Assembly (NCBI GenBank): GCA_030142905.1 | Contig: JASJOG010000166.1 | Location: 248,001 to 312,000, forward strand | Direction: 5' to 3' | DNA: 64,000 nucleotides | Source: Heliopora coerulea | Lineage: Eukaryota > Cnidaria > Anthozoa > Scleralcyonacea > Helioporidae | In this document: positions 36,138 through 49,718 of the stretch, piece after piece | How the letters are laid out: each line of letters starts with the position of its first letter | How positions within the stretch are numbered: position 1 is the stretch's first letter | Notes under the pieces: generated by a model | What the model was told of the DNA's origin: nothing | Seen by the model: only the letters and a program-made list of their open reading frames with translations | Databases searched by the model: none | Made by a program: the position numbers and the translations under genes

Positions 36138-36156
36138 CTTTTAGTGAAACTAAAAG
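36138..36156 (+). repeat. Extended D2 palindrome
   Basis: The arms are ACTTTTAGT and ACTAAAAGT around gaa (36137-36157), a perfect nine-base pairing. The block beta twin near 59836 has ACTATTAGT and ACTAACAGT with one mismatch, as do other D monomers. Both arms changed here so that they now match fully. Confidence 0.8.
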
Positions 36157-36913
36157 TGAAAGAATACTGCCTTCAATTGGGTAACTTTGTCGGATTGTTT
36201 ACCTAATCTCGCAAAAATTTATAAAAATGGACTTTTCGGTTCAGAGAAGAGAATAAAAGCTTTAAATGATTGATTGGAGGAGTACTTCAGAAAATATGGT
36301 AATGTTTAGAATTGGAACAATTAATACTTATACCTCTTAAATCCGTTTGTATGGTTAAAATTGGTTGAAAAGTCAATAGGTGTTTTAAACTTTCCCAAAC
36401 CTTCTCATATGTTCTTTTCCACCCACACATCATAAAACAAATCGAATTTCGTCGATTCGGGGAGTAGCTTTTAAAATTTCACAAACTCGTGAAAAACGCT
36501 TTATCTCGTTGAGATAAGTCGATTAGTGAAACTAACCGAGAAGACAGAACTGGCTTCAGTGAGGTAGCTTAGTCGAATGCTTGATAAGTGTCTCCAATGG
36601 TTATAAAATGGTCTTCTCGGGTCAGAGAAGAGAATAAAAGCGTTAATATTCTGTTTGAACAGTACATCAGAAAATATGGCATTGTTTAGAATTTCAGCAA
36701 ATAAGCCTTATACGCCTAAAATCCGTTAATATGGTTAGAATTGTTGGTAAACTAAATAGTGTGTGAAACTTTCCCAAACCTTCTAATATGTTCTTTTCCA
36801 CCGTAACATTATTTAATATTCGAATTTCGCTTATTCGAAGAGTAGCTGTGTAAATTTCTCAAACTCGTCAAAAACGCTTTATCTCGTTGAAATAATACGA
36901 TTAGTGAAACTAA

Positions 36914-39898
36914 CCGAGAAGACAGTACTGGCTTCAGTGAGGTAGCTTAGTCGAATGTTTGAGAAGTCTCTCCAATGGTTATGAAATGGTCCTCTCGGGT
37001 CAGAGAAAAGAATAAAAGCGTTAATATATAGTTTGAAGCAGTACATCAGAAAATATGGCAATGTTTAGAATTTGAACAATTAAGCCTTATACGCCTTAAA
37101 TCCGTTTGTATGGTAAGAATAGGTTGAAAATAAATAGGTTAGTGAAACTTTCCCAAAACTTCTCATAAGTTTTTATCCACCGTAACATCATTAAACAAAT
37201 TGAATCTCTTCGATTCGACGAGCAGCTATGAAAATTTCTCAAAATCTTCAAAATCGCTTTATCTCGTTGAAATAAGACGATTAGTGAAACTAATAGTGAA
37301 AGAGTACTGTCTTCAATTTGGTAGCTTTGACGGATGTTTACCTAATCTCGCAAATTGTTGTAAAATGGTCTTTTCGGTTAGGAAAAGAGAATAAAAGCAT
37401 TAGTTGAATGATTGGAGGAGTACTTCAGAAAATATGGCGTTTTTAAAATTTGAACAATTAATCTATAAAACACTTAAATCAGTTTATATTGAAGTGCTAT
37501 AAGTGAATATTTTTGGGTATATATCACAAACCTTCTAATATGTTCTTTTCCACCCACACATCATAAAACAAATCGAATTTCGTCGATTCGGGGAGTAACT
37601 TTTAAAATTTTTCAAACTCGTGAAAAACGCTTTATCTCGTTGAGATAAGTCGATTAGTGAAACTAACCGAGAAGACAGTACTGGCTTCAGTGAGGTAGCT
37701 TAGTCGAATGTTTGATAAGTCTCTCCAATGGTTATAAAATGGTCTTCTCGTATCAGAGAAAAGAATAAAAGCGTTAATATATTGTTTGAAACAGTACATC
37801 AGAAAATATGGCAATGTTTAGAATTTGAACAAATAAGCCTTATACGCCTTATATCGTTGTGTATGGTAAGAATAGGTTGAAAACTAAATAGGTTAGTGAA
37901 ACTTTCCCAAAACTTCTCATAAGTTTTTATTCAACGTAACATCATTAAAAAAATTGAATCTCTTCGATTCCACGAGCAGCTATGAAAATTTCTCAAAATC
38001 TTCAAAATCGCTTTATCTCGTTGAAATAAGACGATTAGTGAAACTAATAGTGAAAGAGTACTGTCTTCAATTTGGTACCTTTGTCGGATGCTTACCTAAT
38101 CTCGCAAATTGTTGTAAAATAGTCTTTTCGGTTCAGAGAAGAGAATAAAAGCATTAGTTGATTGATTGGAGGAGTACTTCAAAAAATATGGCTTATTTAA
38201 AATTTGAACAATTAATCTATATACCCCTGAAATCCGTTTTAATTGAAGTGCTATAAGGGAATATTTTTGGGTATATTTCACAAACCTTCTAATATGTTCT
38301 TTTCCACCCACACATCATAAAACAAATCGAATTTCGTCGATTCGGGGAGTAGCTTTTAAAATTTCTCAAACTCGTGAAAAACGCTTTATCTCGTTGAGAT
38401 AAGTCGATTAGTGAAACTAAACGAGAAGACAGTACTGGCTTCAGTGAGGTAGCTTCGTCGAATATTTGAGAAGTCTCTCCGATGATGATAAAATTGTCTT
38501 CTCGGGTCAGAGAAGAGAATAAAAGCGTTAATATATTGTTTGAAACAGTAAATCAGAAAATATGGCATTGTTTAGAATTTGAGCAAATAAGCCTTATACG
38601 CCTTAAATCTTTTTGTATGGTAAGAATAGGTTGAAAACTAAATAGGTTAGTGAAACTTTCCCAAAACTTCTCATAAGTTTTTATCCACCGTATCATCATA
38701 AAACAAATTGAATCTCTTCGATTCGACGAGCAGCTATGAAAATTTCTCAAAATCGTCAAAATCGCTTTATCTCGTTGAAATAAGACGATTAGTGAAACTA
38801 ATAGTGAAAGAGTACTGTCTTCAATTTGGTAGCTTTGACGGATGTTTACCTAATCTCGCAAATTGTTGTAAAATGGTCTTTTCGGTTCAGAGAAGAGAAT
38901 AAAAGCATTAGTTGATTGATTGGAGGAGTACTTCAGAAAATATGGCAATTTTTAGAATTTGAACAATTAATCCTAATACGCCTTAAATCCGTTAGTATGG
39001 TTAAAATTGGTTGAAAAGTCAATAGGTGTTTGAAACTTTCCCAAACTTTCTCATATGTTCTTTTCCACCCACACACAATAAAACAAATCGAATTTCGTCG
39101 ATTTGGGGAGTAGCTTTTAAAATTTCTCGAACTCGTTAAAAACGCTTTATCTCGTTGAGATAAGTCGATTAGTGAAACTAACCTAGAAGACAGTACTGGC
39201 TTCAGTGAGGTAGCTTAGTCGAATGCTTGAGAAGTGTCTCCAATGGTTATAAAATGGTCTTCTCGGGTCAGAGAAGAGAATAAAAGCGTTAATATATTAT
39301 TTGAAGAAGTACATCAGAAAATATGGCATTGTTTAGAATTTGAGCAAATAAGCCTTATACGCCTAAAATCCGTTAGCATTGTAAGAATTGGTTGAAAACT
39401 AAATAGGTGTGTGAAACTTTCCCAAACCTTCTAATATGTTCTTTTCCACCGTAACATCATAAAAAATTCGAATTTCGCTAATTCGACGAATAGCTGTGAA
39501 AATATTTCTAACTCGTCAAAAACGCTTTATCTCGTTGAAATAAGACTATTAGTGAAACTAACAGTGAAAGGGTACAGCCTTCAATGGGTAACATAGTCGG
39601 ATTGTTTACCTAAATTCGCAAAAATTTATAAAAATGGACTTTTCGGTTCAGAGAAGAGAATAGAAGCTTTAGATGATTGATTGGAGGAGTACTTCATAAA
39701 ATATGGCAATGTTTAGAATTTGAACAATTAATCCTTATACGGCTTAAATCCGTTTGTATGGTTAAAATTGGTTGAAAAGTCAATAGGTTTTTGAAACTTT
39801 CCCAAACCTTCTGATATGTTCTTTTCCACCCACACATCATAAAACAAATCGAATTTCGTTGATTCGGGGAGTAGCTTTTAAAATTTCTCAAACTCGTG
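36914..39898 (+). repeat. Mosaic of segments shared with 4.2-9.9 kb
   Basis: About eight monomers lie between block beta and block alpha copy 2. The left part to about 37400 matches 4250-4760, with the same ttatgaaatggtcctctcgg and atatatagtttgaag variants. A part around 38390-38905 matches 6130-6650. From about 38930 to 39898 the sequence matches both 8930-9900 and 41942-42910. The order of the segments is the same as in the first 10 kb, but pieces in between differ in length. Confidence 0.8.
38930..39898 (+). repeat. ~1 kb segment, one of three copies
   Basis: The three copies begin near 8930, 38930 and 41942. They share tggcaatttttagaatttg, ccacccacaca followed by (c)aataaaac or ataagaaaac, aatttctcgaactcgttaaa and gagaatag(a/c). 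The last two are about 3012 bp apart, equal to eight monomers, so this stretch was duplicated once more within the second copy of block alpha. Confidence 0.8.
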
Positions 39899-42800
39899 AA
39901 AAACGCTTTATCTCGTTGAGATAAGTCGATTAGTGAAACTAACCGAGAAGACAGTACTGGCTTCAGTAAGGTAGCTTAGTCGAATGTTTTAGAAGTCTCT
40001 CCAACGGTTATAAAATAGTCTTCTCGGTTCAGAGAAGAGAATAAAAGCGTTAATATATTGTTTGAAGCAGTACATCAGAAAATATGGCTTTTTTAGAATT
40101 TGAACAAATAAGCCTTATACGGGTAAAGTCCGTTGGTATGGTTAGAATTGGTGGAAAACTAAATAGATGTGTGAAACTTTCCCAAACCTTCTAATATGTT
40201 CTTTTCCACCGTAACATCATAAAAAATTCTAATTTCGCTTATTCGAAGAGTAGCTGTGAAAATTTCTCAAACTCGTCAAAATCGCTTTATCTCGTTGAAA
40301 TAAGACGATTAGTGAAACTAATAGTGAAAGAGTACTGTCTTCAATTTGGTAACTTTGACGGATGTTTACCTAATCTCGCAAATTGTTGTGAAATGGTCTT
40401 TTCGGTTCAGAGAAGAGAATAAAAGCATTAGTTGATTGATTGGAGGAGTACTTCAAAAAATATGGCTTATTTAAAATTTGAACAATTAATCTATATAACA
40501 CTTAAATCCGTTTGTATTGAAGTGGTATAAGGGTATATTTTGGGTATATTTCACAAACCTTCTAATATGTTCTTTTCCACACACACATCATAAAAAATTC
40601 GAATTTCGCTAATTCGACGAATCGCTCTGAAAATTTCTCAAACTCGTTAAAAACGTTTTATCTCGTTGAGATAATTCGATTAGTGAAACTAACCAAGAAG
40701 ACAGTACTGGCTTCAGTGAGGTAGCTTAGACGAATGCTTCAGAAGTGTCTCCAATGGTTATAAAAAGGTCTTCTCGGGTCAGAGAAGAGAATAAAAGCGT
40801 TAATATATTGTTTGAAGCAGTACAGCAGAAAATATGGCATTGTTTAGAATTTCAGCAAATAAGCCTTATACGCCTAAAATCCGTTAGCATTGTAAGAATT
40901 GGTGGAAAACTAAATAGGTGTGTGAAACTTTCCCAAACCTTCAAATATGTTCTTTTCCACTGTAACATCATAAAAAATTCGAATTTCGCTAATCGACGAG
41001 TAGCTGTGAAAATATTTCTAACTCGTCAAAAACGCTTTTTCTCGTTGAAATAAGACTATAAGTGAAACTAATAGTGAAAGAGTACCGTCTTCAATTTGGT
41101 AGCTTTGACGGATGTTTACCTAATCTCGCAAATTGTTGTAAAATGGTCTTTTCGGTTCAGAGAAGAGAATAAAAGCATTAGTTGATTGATTGGAGAAGTA
41201 CTTCAAAAAATATGGCTTATTTAAAATTTGAACAATTAATCTATATAACACTTAAATCCGTTTATATTGAAGTGCTATAAGGGTATATTTTTGGGTATAT
41301 TACACAAACATTCTAATATGTTCTTTTCCACACACACATAAAAAATTCGAATTTCTCTAATTCGACGAGTCGCTGGGAAAATTTTTTAAAATCTTGAAAA
41401 ACGCTTTATCTCTTTGAGATAAGTCGATTAGTGAAACTAACAGTGATATAGTACTGCCTTCAATTGGGAAACTTTGTCGGATTGTTTACCTAATCTCGCA
41501 AATTGTTGTAAAATGGTCTTTTTGGTTCAGAGACGAGAATAAAAGCATTAGTTGATTGATTGGAGAAGTACTTCAAAAAATATGGCTTATTTAAAATTTG
41601 AACAATTAATCTATATAACACTTAAATCCGTTTATACTGAAGTGCTATAAGGGTATATTTTTGGGTATATTACACAAACATTCTAATATGTTCTTTTCCA
41701 CATACACATCATAAAAAATTCGAATTTCTCTAATTCGACGAGTCGCTGGGAAAATTTTTAAAATCTTGAAAAACGCTTTATCTCTTTGAGATAAGTCGAT
41801 TAGTGAAACTAACAGTGAAATAGTACTGCCTTCAATTGGGAAACTTTGTCGGATTGTTTACCTAATCTCGCAAATTGTTGTAAAATGGTCTTTTTGGTTC
41901 AGAGACGAGAATAAAAGCATTAGTTGATTGATTGGAGGAGTACTTCAGAAAATATGGCAATTTTTAGAATTTGAACAATTAATCCTAATACGCCTTAAAT
42001 CCGTTAGTATGGTTAAAATTGGTTGAAAAGTCAATAGGTGTTTGAAACTTTCCCAAACTTTCTCATATGTTCTTTTCCACCCACACATAATAAAACAAAT
42101 CGAATTTCGTCGATTTGGGGAGTAGCTTTTAAAATTTCTCGAACTCGTTAAAAACGCTTTATCTCGTAGAGATAAGTCGATTAGTGAAACTAACCGAGAA
42201 GACAGTACTGGCTTCAGTGAGGTAGCTTAGTCGAATGCTTGAGAAGTGTCTCCAATGGTTATAAAATGGTCTTCTCGGGTCAGAGAAGAGAATAAAAGCG
42301 TTAATATATTATTTGAAGAAGTACATCAGAAAATATGGCATTGTTTAGAATTTGAGCAAATAAGCCTTATACGCCTAAAATCCGTTAGCATTGTATGAAT
42401 TGGTGGAAAACTAAATAGGTGTGTGAAACTTTCCCAAACCTTCTAATATGTTCTTTTCCACCGTAACATCATAAAAAATTCGAATTTCGCTAATTCGACG
42501 AATAGCTGTGAAAATATTTCTAACTCGTCAAAAACGCTTTATCTCGTTGAAATAAGACTATTAGTGAAACTAACAGTGAAAGGGTACAGCCTTCAATGGG
42601 TAACATAGTCGGATTGTTTACCTAAATTCGCAAAAATTTATAAAAATGGACTTTTCGGTTCAGAGAAGAGAATAGAAGCTTTAGATGATTGATTGGAGGA
42701 GTACTTCATAAAATATGGCAATGTTTAGAATTTGAACAATTAATCCTTATACGGCTTAAATCCGTTTGTATGGTTAAAATTGGTTGAAAAGTCAATAGGT

Positions 42801-45800
42801 TTTTGAAACTTTCCCAAACCTTCTGATATGTTCTTTTCCACCCACACATCATAAAACAAATCGAATTTCGTTGATTCGGGGAGTAGCTTTTAAAATTTCT
42901 CAAACTCGTGAAAAACGCTTTATCTCGTTGAGATAAATCGATTAGTGAAACTAACCAAGAAGACAGTACTGGCTTCAGTAAGGTAGCTTAGTCGAATATT
43001 TGAGAAGTCTCTCCAACGGTTATAAAATAGTCTTCTCGGGTCAGAGAAGAGAATAAAAGCATTAGTTGATTGATTGGAGGAGTACTTCAAAAAATTTGGT
43101 TTATTTAAAATTTGAACAATTAATCTATATAACACTTAAATCCGTTTGTATTGAAGTGGTATAAGGGTATATTTATGGGTATCTTTCACAAACCTTCTAA
43201 TATGTTCTTTTCCACCCACACATCATAAAAATTCGAATTTCGCTAATTCGACGAATCGCTGTGAAAATTTTTCAAAATCTTGAAAAACGCTATATATCGT
43301 TGAGATAATTCGATTAGTGAAACTAACAGTGAAATAGTACAGCCTTCAATTGGGAAACTTTGTCGGATTGTTTACCTAATCTCACAAATAGTTATAAAAT
43401 GGTCTTTTCGGTTCAGAGAAGAGAATATAAGCATTAGTAGATTGATTTGAGGAGTACTTCAGAAAATATGGCAATGTTTAGAATTGGAACAATTAATCCT
43501 TATACGACTTAAATCCGTTAGTATGGTTAAAATTGGTTCAAAAGTCAATAGGTGTTTGAAACTTTCCCAAATCTTCTAATATGTTCTTTTCCACCGTAAC
43601 ATCATAAAAAATTTGAATATCGCTAATTCGACGAGTAGCTGTGAAAATATTTCTAACTCGTCAAAAACGCTTTATTTCGTACAAATAAGACGAGCAATGA
43701 AACTAACAGTGAAAGTGTACTGCCTTCAATTTGGTAGATTTCTCGGATTGTTTACCGAATCTCTCAAATTGTTGTAAAATGGCCTTTTCGGTTCAGAAAA
43801 GAGAATTAAAGCATTAGTTGATTGATTGGAGGAGTACTTCAGAAAATATGTCAATGTTTAGAATTTCAACAATTAATTCTTATACTCCTTAATCCGTTAG
43901 CATTTTTAAAATTGGTTGAAAAGTCAATAGGTGTTAGAAACTTTCCCAAACCTTCTCATATGTTCTTTTCCACCCACATATCATAAAACAAATCGAATTT
44001 CGTCGATTCGGGGAGTAACTTTTAAAATTTCTCAAACTCGTGAAAAACGCTTTATCTCGTTTAGATAACTCGATTAATGAAACTAACCTAGAAGACAGTA
44101 CTGGCTTCAGTGAGGTAGCTTAGTCGAATGTTTGAGAAGTCTCTCCAATGGTTATAAAATGGTCTTCTCGGGTCAGAGAAGAGAATAAAAGCGTTAATAT
44201 ATTGTTTGAAGCAGTGCATCAGAAAATATGGCATTGTTTAGAATTTGAGCGAATAAACATTATACGGGTAAAATCCGTTAGTATGGTTAGAATTGGTCGA
44301 AAACTAAATAGGTTAGTGAAACTTTCCCAAAACTTCTAATATGTTCTATTTCACCGTAACATCATAAAAAATTCGAATTTCGCTTATTCGACGAGTAGCT
44401 GTGAAAATTTCTCAAACTCGTCAAAATCGCTTTATCTCGTACAAATAAGACGATTAGTGAAACTAATAGTGAAAGAGTACTGTCTTCAATTTGGTAGCTT
44501 TGTCGGATGTTTACCTAATCTCGCAAATTGTTGTAAAATGGTCTTTTCGGTTCAGAGAAGAGAATAAAAGCATTAGTTGATTAATTGGACGAGTACTTCA
44601 GAAAATATGGCAATGTTTAGAATTTGAACAATTAATCCTTATACCACTTAAATCCGTTAGTATGGTTAAAATTGGTTGAAAAGTCAATAGGTGTTTGAAA
44701 CTTTCCCAAACCTTCTCATATGTTCTTTTCCACCCACACATCATAAAACAAATCGAATTTCGTCGATTCGGGGAGTAGCTTTTAAAATTTCTCAAACTCG
44801 TGAAAAACGCTTTATCTCGTTGAGATAAGTCGATTAGTGAAACTAACCGAGAAGACAGTACTGGCTTCACTGAGGTAGCTTCGTCGAATGTTTGAGAAGT
44901 CTCTCCGATGGTGATAAAATTGTCTTCTCGGGTCAGAGAAGAGAATAAAAGCGTTAATATATTGTTTGAAGCAGTACATCAGAAAATATGGCATTGTTTA
45001 GAATTTGAGCAACTAATCCTTATAAGTCGAAAAACCGTTAGTATTGTTAGAATTGGTGGAAAACTAAATAGGTGTGTGAAACTTTCCCAAACCTTCTAAT
45101 ATGTTCTTTTCCACCGTAACATCGTAAAAAATTCGAATTTCGCTAATTCGACGAGTAGCTGTGAAAATATTTCTAACTCGTCAAAAACGCTTTATCTGGT
45201 TGAAATAAGACTATTAGTGAAACTAACAGTGAAAGGGTACTGCCTTCAATTGGGTAACTTTGTCGGATTGTTTACCTAATCTCGCAAAATTTAATAAAAA
45301 TGGACTTTTCGGTTCAGAGAAATAATAAAAGCTTTAGATGATTGATTGGAGGAGTACTTCAGAAAATATGGCAATGTTTAGAATTTGAACAATTTATCCT
45401 TATTACTCTTAAATCCGTTTGTATGGTTAAAATTGGTTGAAAAGTCAAAGGTGTTTGAAACTTTCCCAAACCTTCTCATATTTTCTTTTCCACCCACACA
45501 TCATAAAACAAATCGAATTTCGTCGATTCGGGAAGTAGGTTTTAAAATTTCTCAAACTCGTGAAAAACGCTTTATCTCGTTGAGATAAGTCGATTAGTGA
45601 AACTAACCGAGAAGACAGTACCGGCTTCAGTGAGGTACATTAGTCGAATATTTGAGAAGTCTCTCCAATGGTTATAAAATGTTCTTCTCGGGTCAGAGAA
45701 AAGAATAAAAGCGTTAATAATATGTTTGAAGCAGTACATCAGAAAATATGGCAATGTTTAGAATTTGAACAATTAAGCCTTATACGCCTTAAATCCGTTT

Positions 45801-47975
45801 GTATGGTAAGAATAGGTTGAAAACTAAATAGGTTAGTGAAACTTTCCCAAAACTTCTCATAAGTTTTTATCCACCGTAACATCATTAAACAAATTGAATC
45901 TCTTCGATTCGACGAGCAGCTATGAAAATTTCTCAAAATCGTCAAAATCGCTTTATCTCGTTGAAATAAGACGATTAGTGAAACTAATAGTGAAAGAGTA
46001 CTGTCTTCAATTTGGTAGCTTTGACGGATGTTTACCTAATCTCTCAAATTGTTGTAAAATGGTCTTTTCGGTTCAGAGAAGAGAATAAAAGCATTAGTTG
46101 ATTGATTGGAAAGTACTTCAAAAAATATGGCTTATTTAAAATTTGAACAATTAATCTATATAACACTTAAATCCGTTTGAATTGAAGTAGTATAAGGGTA
46201 TATTTTTGGGTATTTTTCACAAACCTTCTAATATGTTCTTTTCCACACACACATCATAAAACAAATCGAATTTCGCTAATTCGACGAGTCGCTATGAAAA
46301 TTTTTCCAAATCTTGAAAAACGCTTTATATCGTTGAGATAATTCGATTAGTGAAACTAACAATGAAATGGTACTGCCTTCAATTGGGAAACTTTGTCGGA
46401 TTGTTTACCTAATCTCGCAAATAGTTATAAAATGGTCTTTTCGGTGCAGAGAAGCGAATAAAAGCATTAGTTCATTGTTTGGAGGAGTACTTCAGAAAAT
46501 ATGTCAATGTTTAGAATTGGAACAATTAATCCTTATACGACTTAAATCCGTTAGTATGGTTAAAATTGGTTAAAAAGTCAATAGGTGTTTGAAACTTTCC
46601 CAAACCTTCTCATATGTTCTTTTCCACCAACACATCATAAAACAAATCGAATTTAGTCGATTCGGGAAATAGCTTTTAAAATTTCTCAAACTCGTGAAAA
46701 ACGCTTTATCTCGTTGAGATAAGTCGATTAGTGAAACTAACCGAGAAGACAGTACTGGCTTCAGTTATGTAGCTTAGTCGAATGTTTGAGAAATCTCGCC
46801 AACGGTTATAAAATAGTCTTCTCGGTTCAGAGAAGAGAATAAAAGGGTAAAATATTGTTTCAAGCAGTACATCAGAAAATATGGCATTATTTAGAATTTG
46901 TGCGAATAAGCCTTATACAGGTAAAATCCGTTAGTATGGTTAGAATTGGTGGAAAACTAAATAGGTGTGTGAAACTTTCCCAAAACTTCTAATATGTTCT
47001 TTTCCACCGTAACATCTTAAAAAATTCGAATTTCGCTTATTCGACGAGTAGCTGTGAAAATTTCTCAAACTCGTCAAAAACACTTTATCTCGTACAAATA
47101 AGACGATTAGTGAAACTAATAGTGAAAGAGTACTGTCTTCAATTTGGTAGCTTTGTCGGATGTTTACCTAATCTCTCAAATTGTTGTAAAATGGTCTTTT
47201 CGGTTCAGAGATGAGAATAAAAGCATTAGTTGATTGATTGGAGGAGTACTTCAGAAAATATGGCAATGTTTAGAATTGGAACAATTAATCCTTATACCTC
47301 TTAAAACCGTTAGTATGGTTAAAATTGGTTGAAAAGTCAATAGGTGTTTGAAACTTTCCCAAACCTTCTCATATGTTCTTTTCCACCAACACATCATAAA
47401 ACAAATCGAATTTCGTCGATTCGGGGAGTAGCTTTTAAAATTTCTCAAACTCGTGAAAAACGCTTTATCTCGTAGAGATAAGTCGATTAGTGAAACTAAC
47501 CGAGAAGACAGTACTGGATTCAGTGAGGTAGCTTAGTCGAATGTTTGAGAAGTCTCTCCAATGGTTATAAAATGGTCTTTTCGGGTCAGAGAAAAGGATA
47601 AAAGCGTTAATATATTGTTTGAAGCAGTACATCAGAAAATATGGCAATGTTTAGAATTTGAGCAAATAAGCCTTATACGCCTAAAATCCGTTAGTATTGT
47701 TAGAATTGGTGGAAAACTAAATAGGTGTGTGAAACTTTCCCAAACCTTCTAATATGTTCTTTTCCACCGTAACATTATAAAAATTTGAATTTCGCTTATT
47801 CGAAGAGTGGCTATGAAAATTTCTCAAACTCGTCAAAAACGCTTTACCTCGTTGAAATAAGACGATTAGGGAAATAATAGTGAAAGAGTACTGTCTTCAA
47901 TTTGGTAGCTTTGACGGATGTTTACCTAATCTCGCAAATTGTTGTAAAATGGTCTTTTCGGTTCAGAGAAGAGAA
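39899..47975 (+). repeat. Block alpha, copy 2 (~8.1 kb)
   Basis: The counterpart of 7255-14960. It carries one additional monomer near 41.2-41.9 kb, which explains the change of offset from 32644 to 33014. Divergence between copies is limited to scattered substitutions and single-base indels. At its right end it enters the HOR unit that starts at 47456 and then continues with a second unit, whereas copy 1 goes to a C' monomer and an A cluster. Confidence 0.88.
41189..41930 (+). repeat. Single-monomer tandem duplication (370 bp period)
   Basis: Two adjacent monomers share gattggagaagtacttc, gtgctataaggg, gtatattacacaaacattc, aatttctctaattcg and gtcgctgggaaaat. The string tggagaagta starts at 41191 and again at 41561. 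The first copy lacks cat in the acacatcataaaa block. Block alpha copy 1 has a single monomer here (about 8540-8910). Confidence 0.85.
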
Positions 47976-49718
47976 TAAAAGCATTAGTTGATTGATTGGA
48001 GGAGTACTTCAAAAAATATGGCTTATTTAAAATTTGAACAATTAATCTATATAACACTTAAATCCGTCTGTATTGAAGTAGTATAAGGGTATATTTTTGG
48101 GTATATTTCACAAACATTCTAATATGTTATTTTCCACCCACACATCATAAAACAAATCGAATTTCGCTAATTCGACGAGTCGCTATGAAAATTTTTCCAA
48201 ATCTTGAAAAACGCTTTATATCGTTGAGATAATTCGATTAGTGAAACTAACAGTGAAATGGTACTCCCTTCAATTGGGAAACTATGACGGATTGTTTACC
48301 TAATCTCGCAAATAGTTATAAAATGGTCTTTTCGGTGCAGAGAAGAGAATAAAAGCATTAGTTCATTGTTTGGAGGAGTACTTCAGAAAATATGGCAATG
48401 TTTAGAATTGGAACAATTAATCCTTATACGACATAAATCCGTTAGTATGGTTAAAATTGGTTGAAAAGTCAATAGGTGTTTGAAACTTTCCCAAACCTTC
48501 TCATATGTTCTTTTCCACCAACACATCATAAAACAAATCGAATTTCGTCGATTCGGGAAATAGCTTTTAAAAATTCTCAAACTCGTGAAAAACGCTTTAT
48601 CTCGTAGAGATAAGTCGATTAGTGAAACTAACCGAGAAGACAGTACTGGCTTCAGTGAGGTAGCTTAGTCGAATGCTTGAGAAGTCTCTCCAATGGTTAT
48701 AAAATGGTCTTCTCGGTTCAGAGAAGAGAATAAAAGCGTTAATATATTGTTTGAAGCAGTACATCAGAAAATATGGCAATGTTTAGAATTTGAGCAAATA
48801 AGCCTTATACGCCTAAAATCCGTTAGTATTGTTAGAATTGGTGGAAAACTAAATAGGTGTGTGAAACTTTCCCAAACCTTCTAATATGTTCTTTTCCACC
48901 GTAACATTATAAAAATTTGAATTTCGCTTATTCGAAGAGTGGCTATGAAAATTCTTCAAACTTGTCAAAAACGCTTTACCTCGTTGAAATAAGACGATTA
49001 GGGAAATAATAGTGAAAGAGTACTGTCTTCAATTTGGTACCTTTGACGGATGTTTACCTAATCTCGCAAATTGTTGTAAAATGGTCTTTTCGGTTCAGAG
49101 AAGAGAATAAAAGCATTAGTTGATTGATTGGAGGAGTACTTCAAAAAATATGGCTTATTTAAAATTTGAACAATTAATCTATATAACACTTAAATCCGTT
49201 TATATTGAAGTGGTATAAGGGTATATTTTTGGGTATATTTCACAAACCTTCTAATATGTTCTTTTCCACCCACACATCATAAAAAATTCGAATTTCGCTA
49301 ATTCGACGAGTCGCTGTGAAAATTTTTCAAAATCTTGAAAAACGCTTTATCTCGTTGAAGTAAGTCGATTAGTGAAACTAACAGTGAAATATTACTGCCT
49401 TCAATTGGGAAACTTTGTCGGATTGTTCACCTAATCTCGCAAATAGTTATAAAATGGTCTTTTCGGTGCAGAGAAGAGAATAAAACCATTAGTTGATTGA
49501 TTGGAGGAGTACTTCAGAAAATATTGCAATGTTTAGAATTGGAACAATTAATCCTTATACAACTTAAATCCGTTAGTATGGTTAAAATTGGTTGAAAAGT
49601 CAATAGGTGTTTGAAACTTTCCCAAACCTTCTCATATGTTCTTTTCCACCCACACATCATAAAACAAATCGAAATTCGTCGATTCGGGGAGTAGCTTTTA
49701 AAATTTCTCAAACTCGTG
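47456..49718 (+). repeat. Two consecutive trimer HOR units (fourth run)
   Basis: Units start at 47456 and 48588 (1132 and 1131 bp). The first unit's A has the cttttcgggtcagagaaaag form, and the second has the cttctcggttcagagaagag form of the 28.8-31.1 kb run. The two subfamilies of A are therefore neighbours here. The last C is C' (from 49338). Confidence 0.9.

Larger units (their letters stand above)
31450..36913 (+). repeat. Block beta, copy 1 (~5.46 kb)
   Basis: About 14 monomers of mixed type are repeated at 55156-60617 at a constant offset of 23706-23707 bp. Private variants are shared, including gcgttaatattctgtttg, the shortened ctcgtgaaatgact monomer, and the 126 bp non-satellite insert. 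At the right end both copies read gataatacgattagtgaaac-like sequence up to the D2 palindrome; copy 1 then continues as A and copy 2 as B. Confidence 0.9.
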
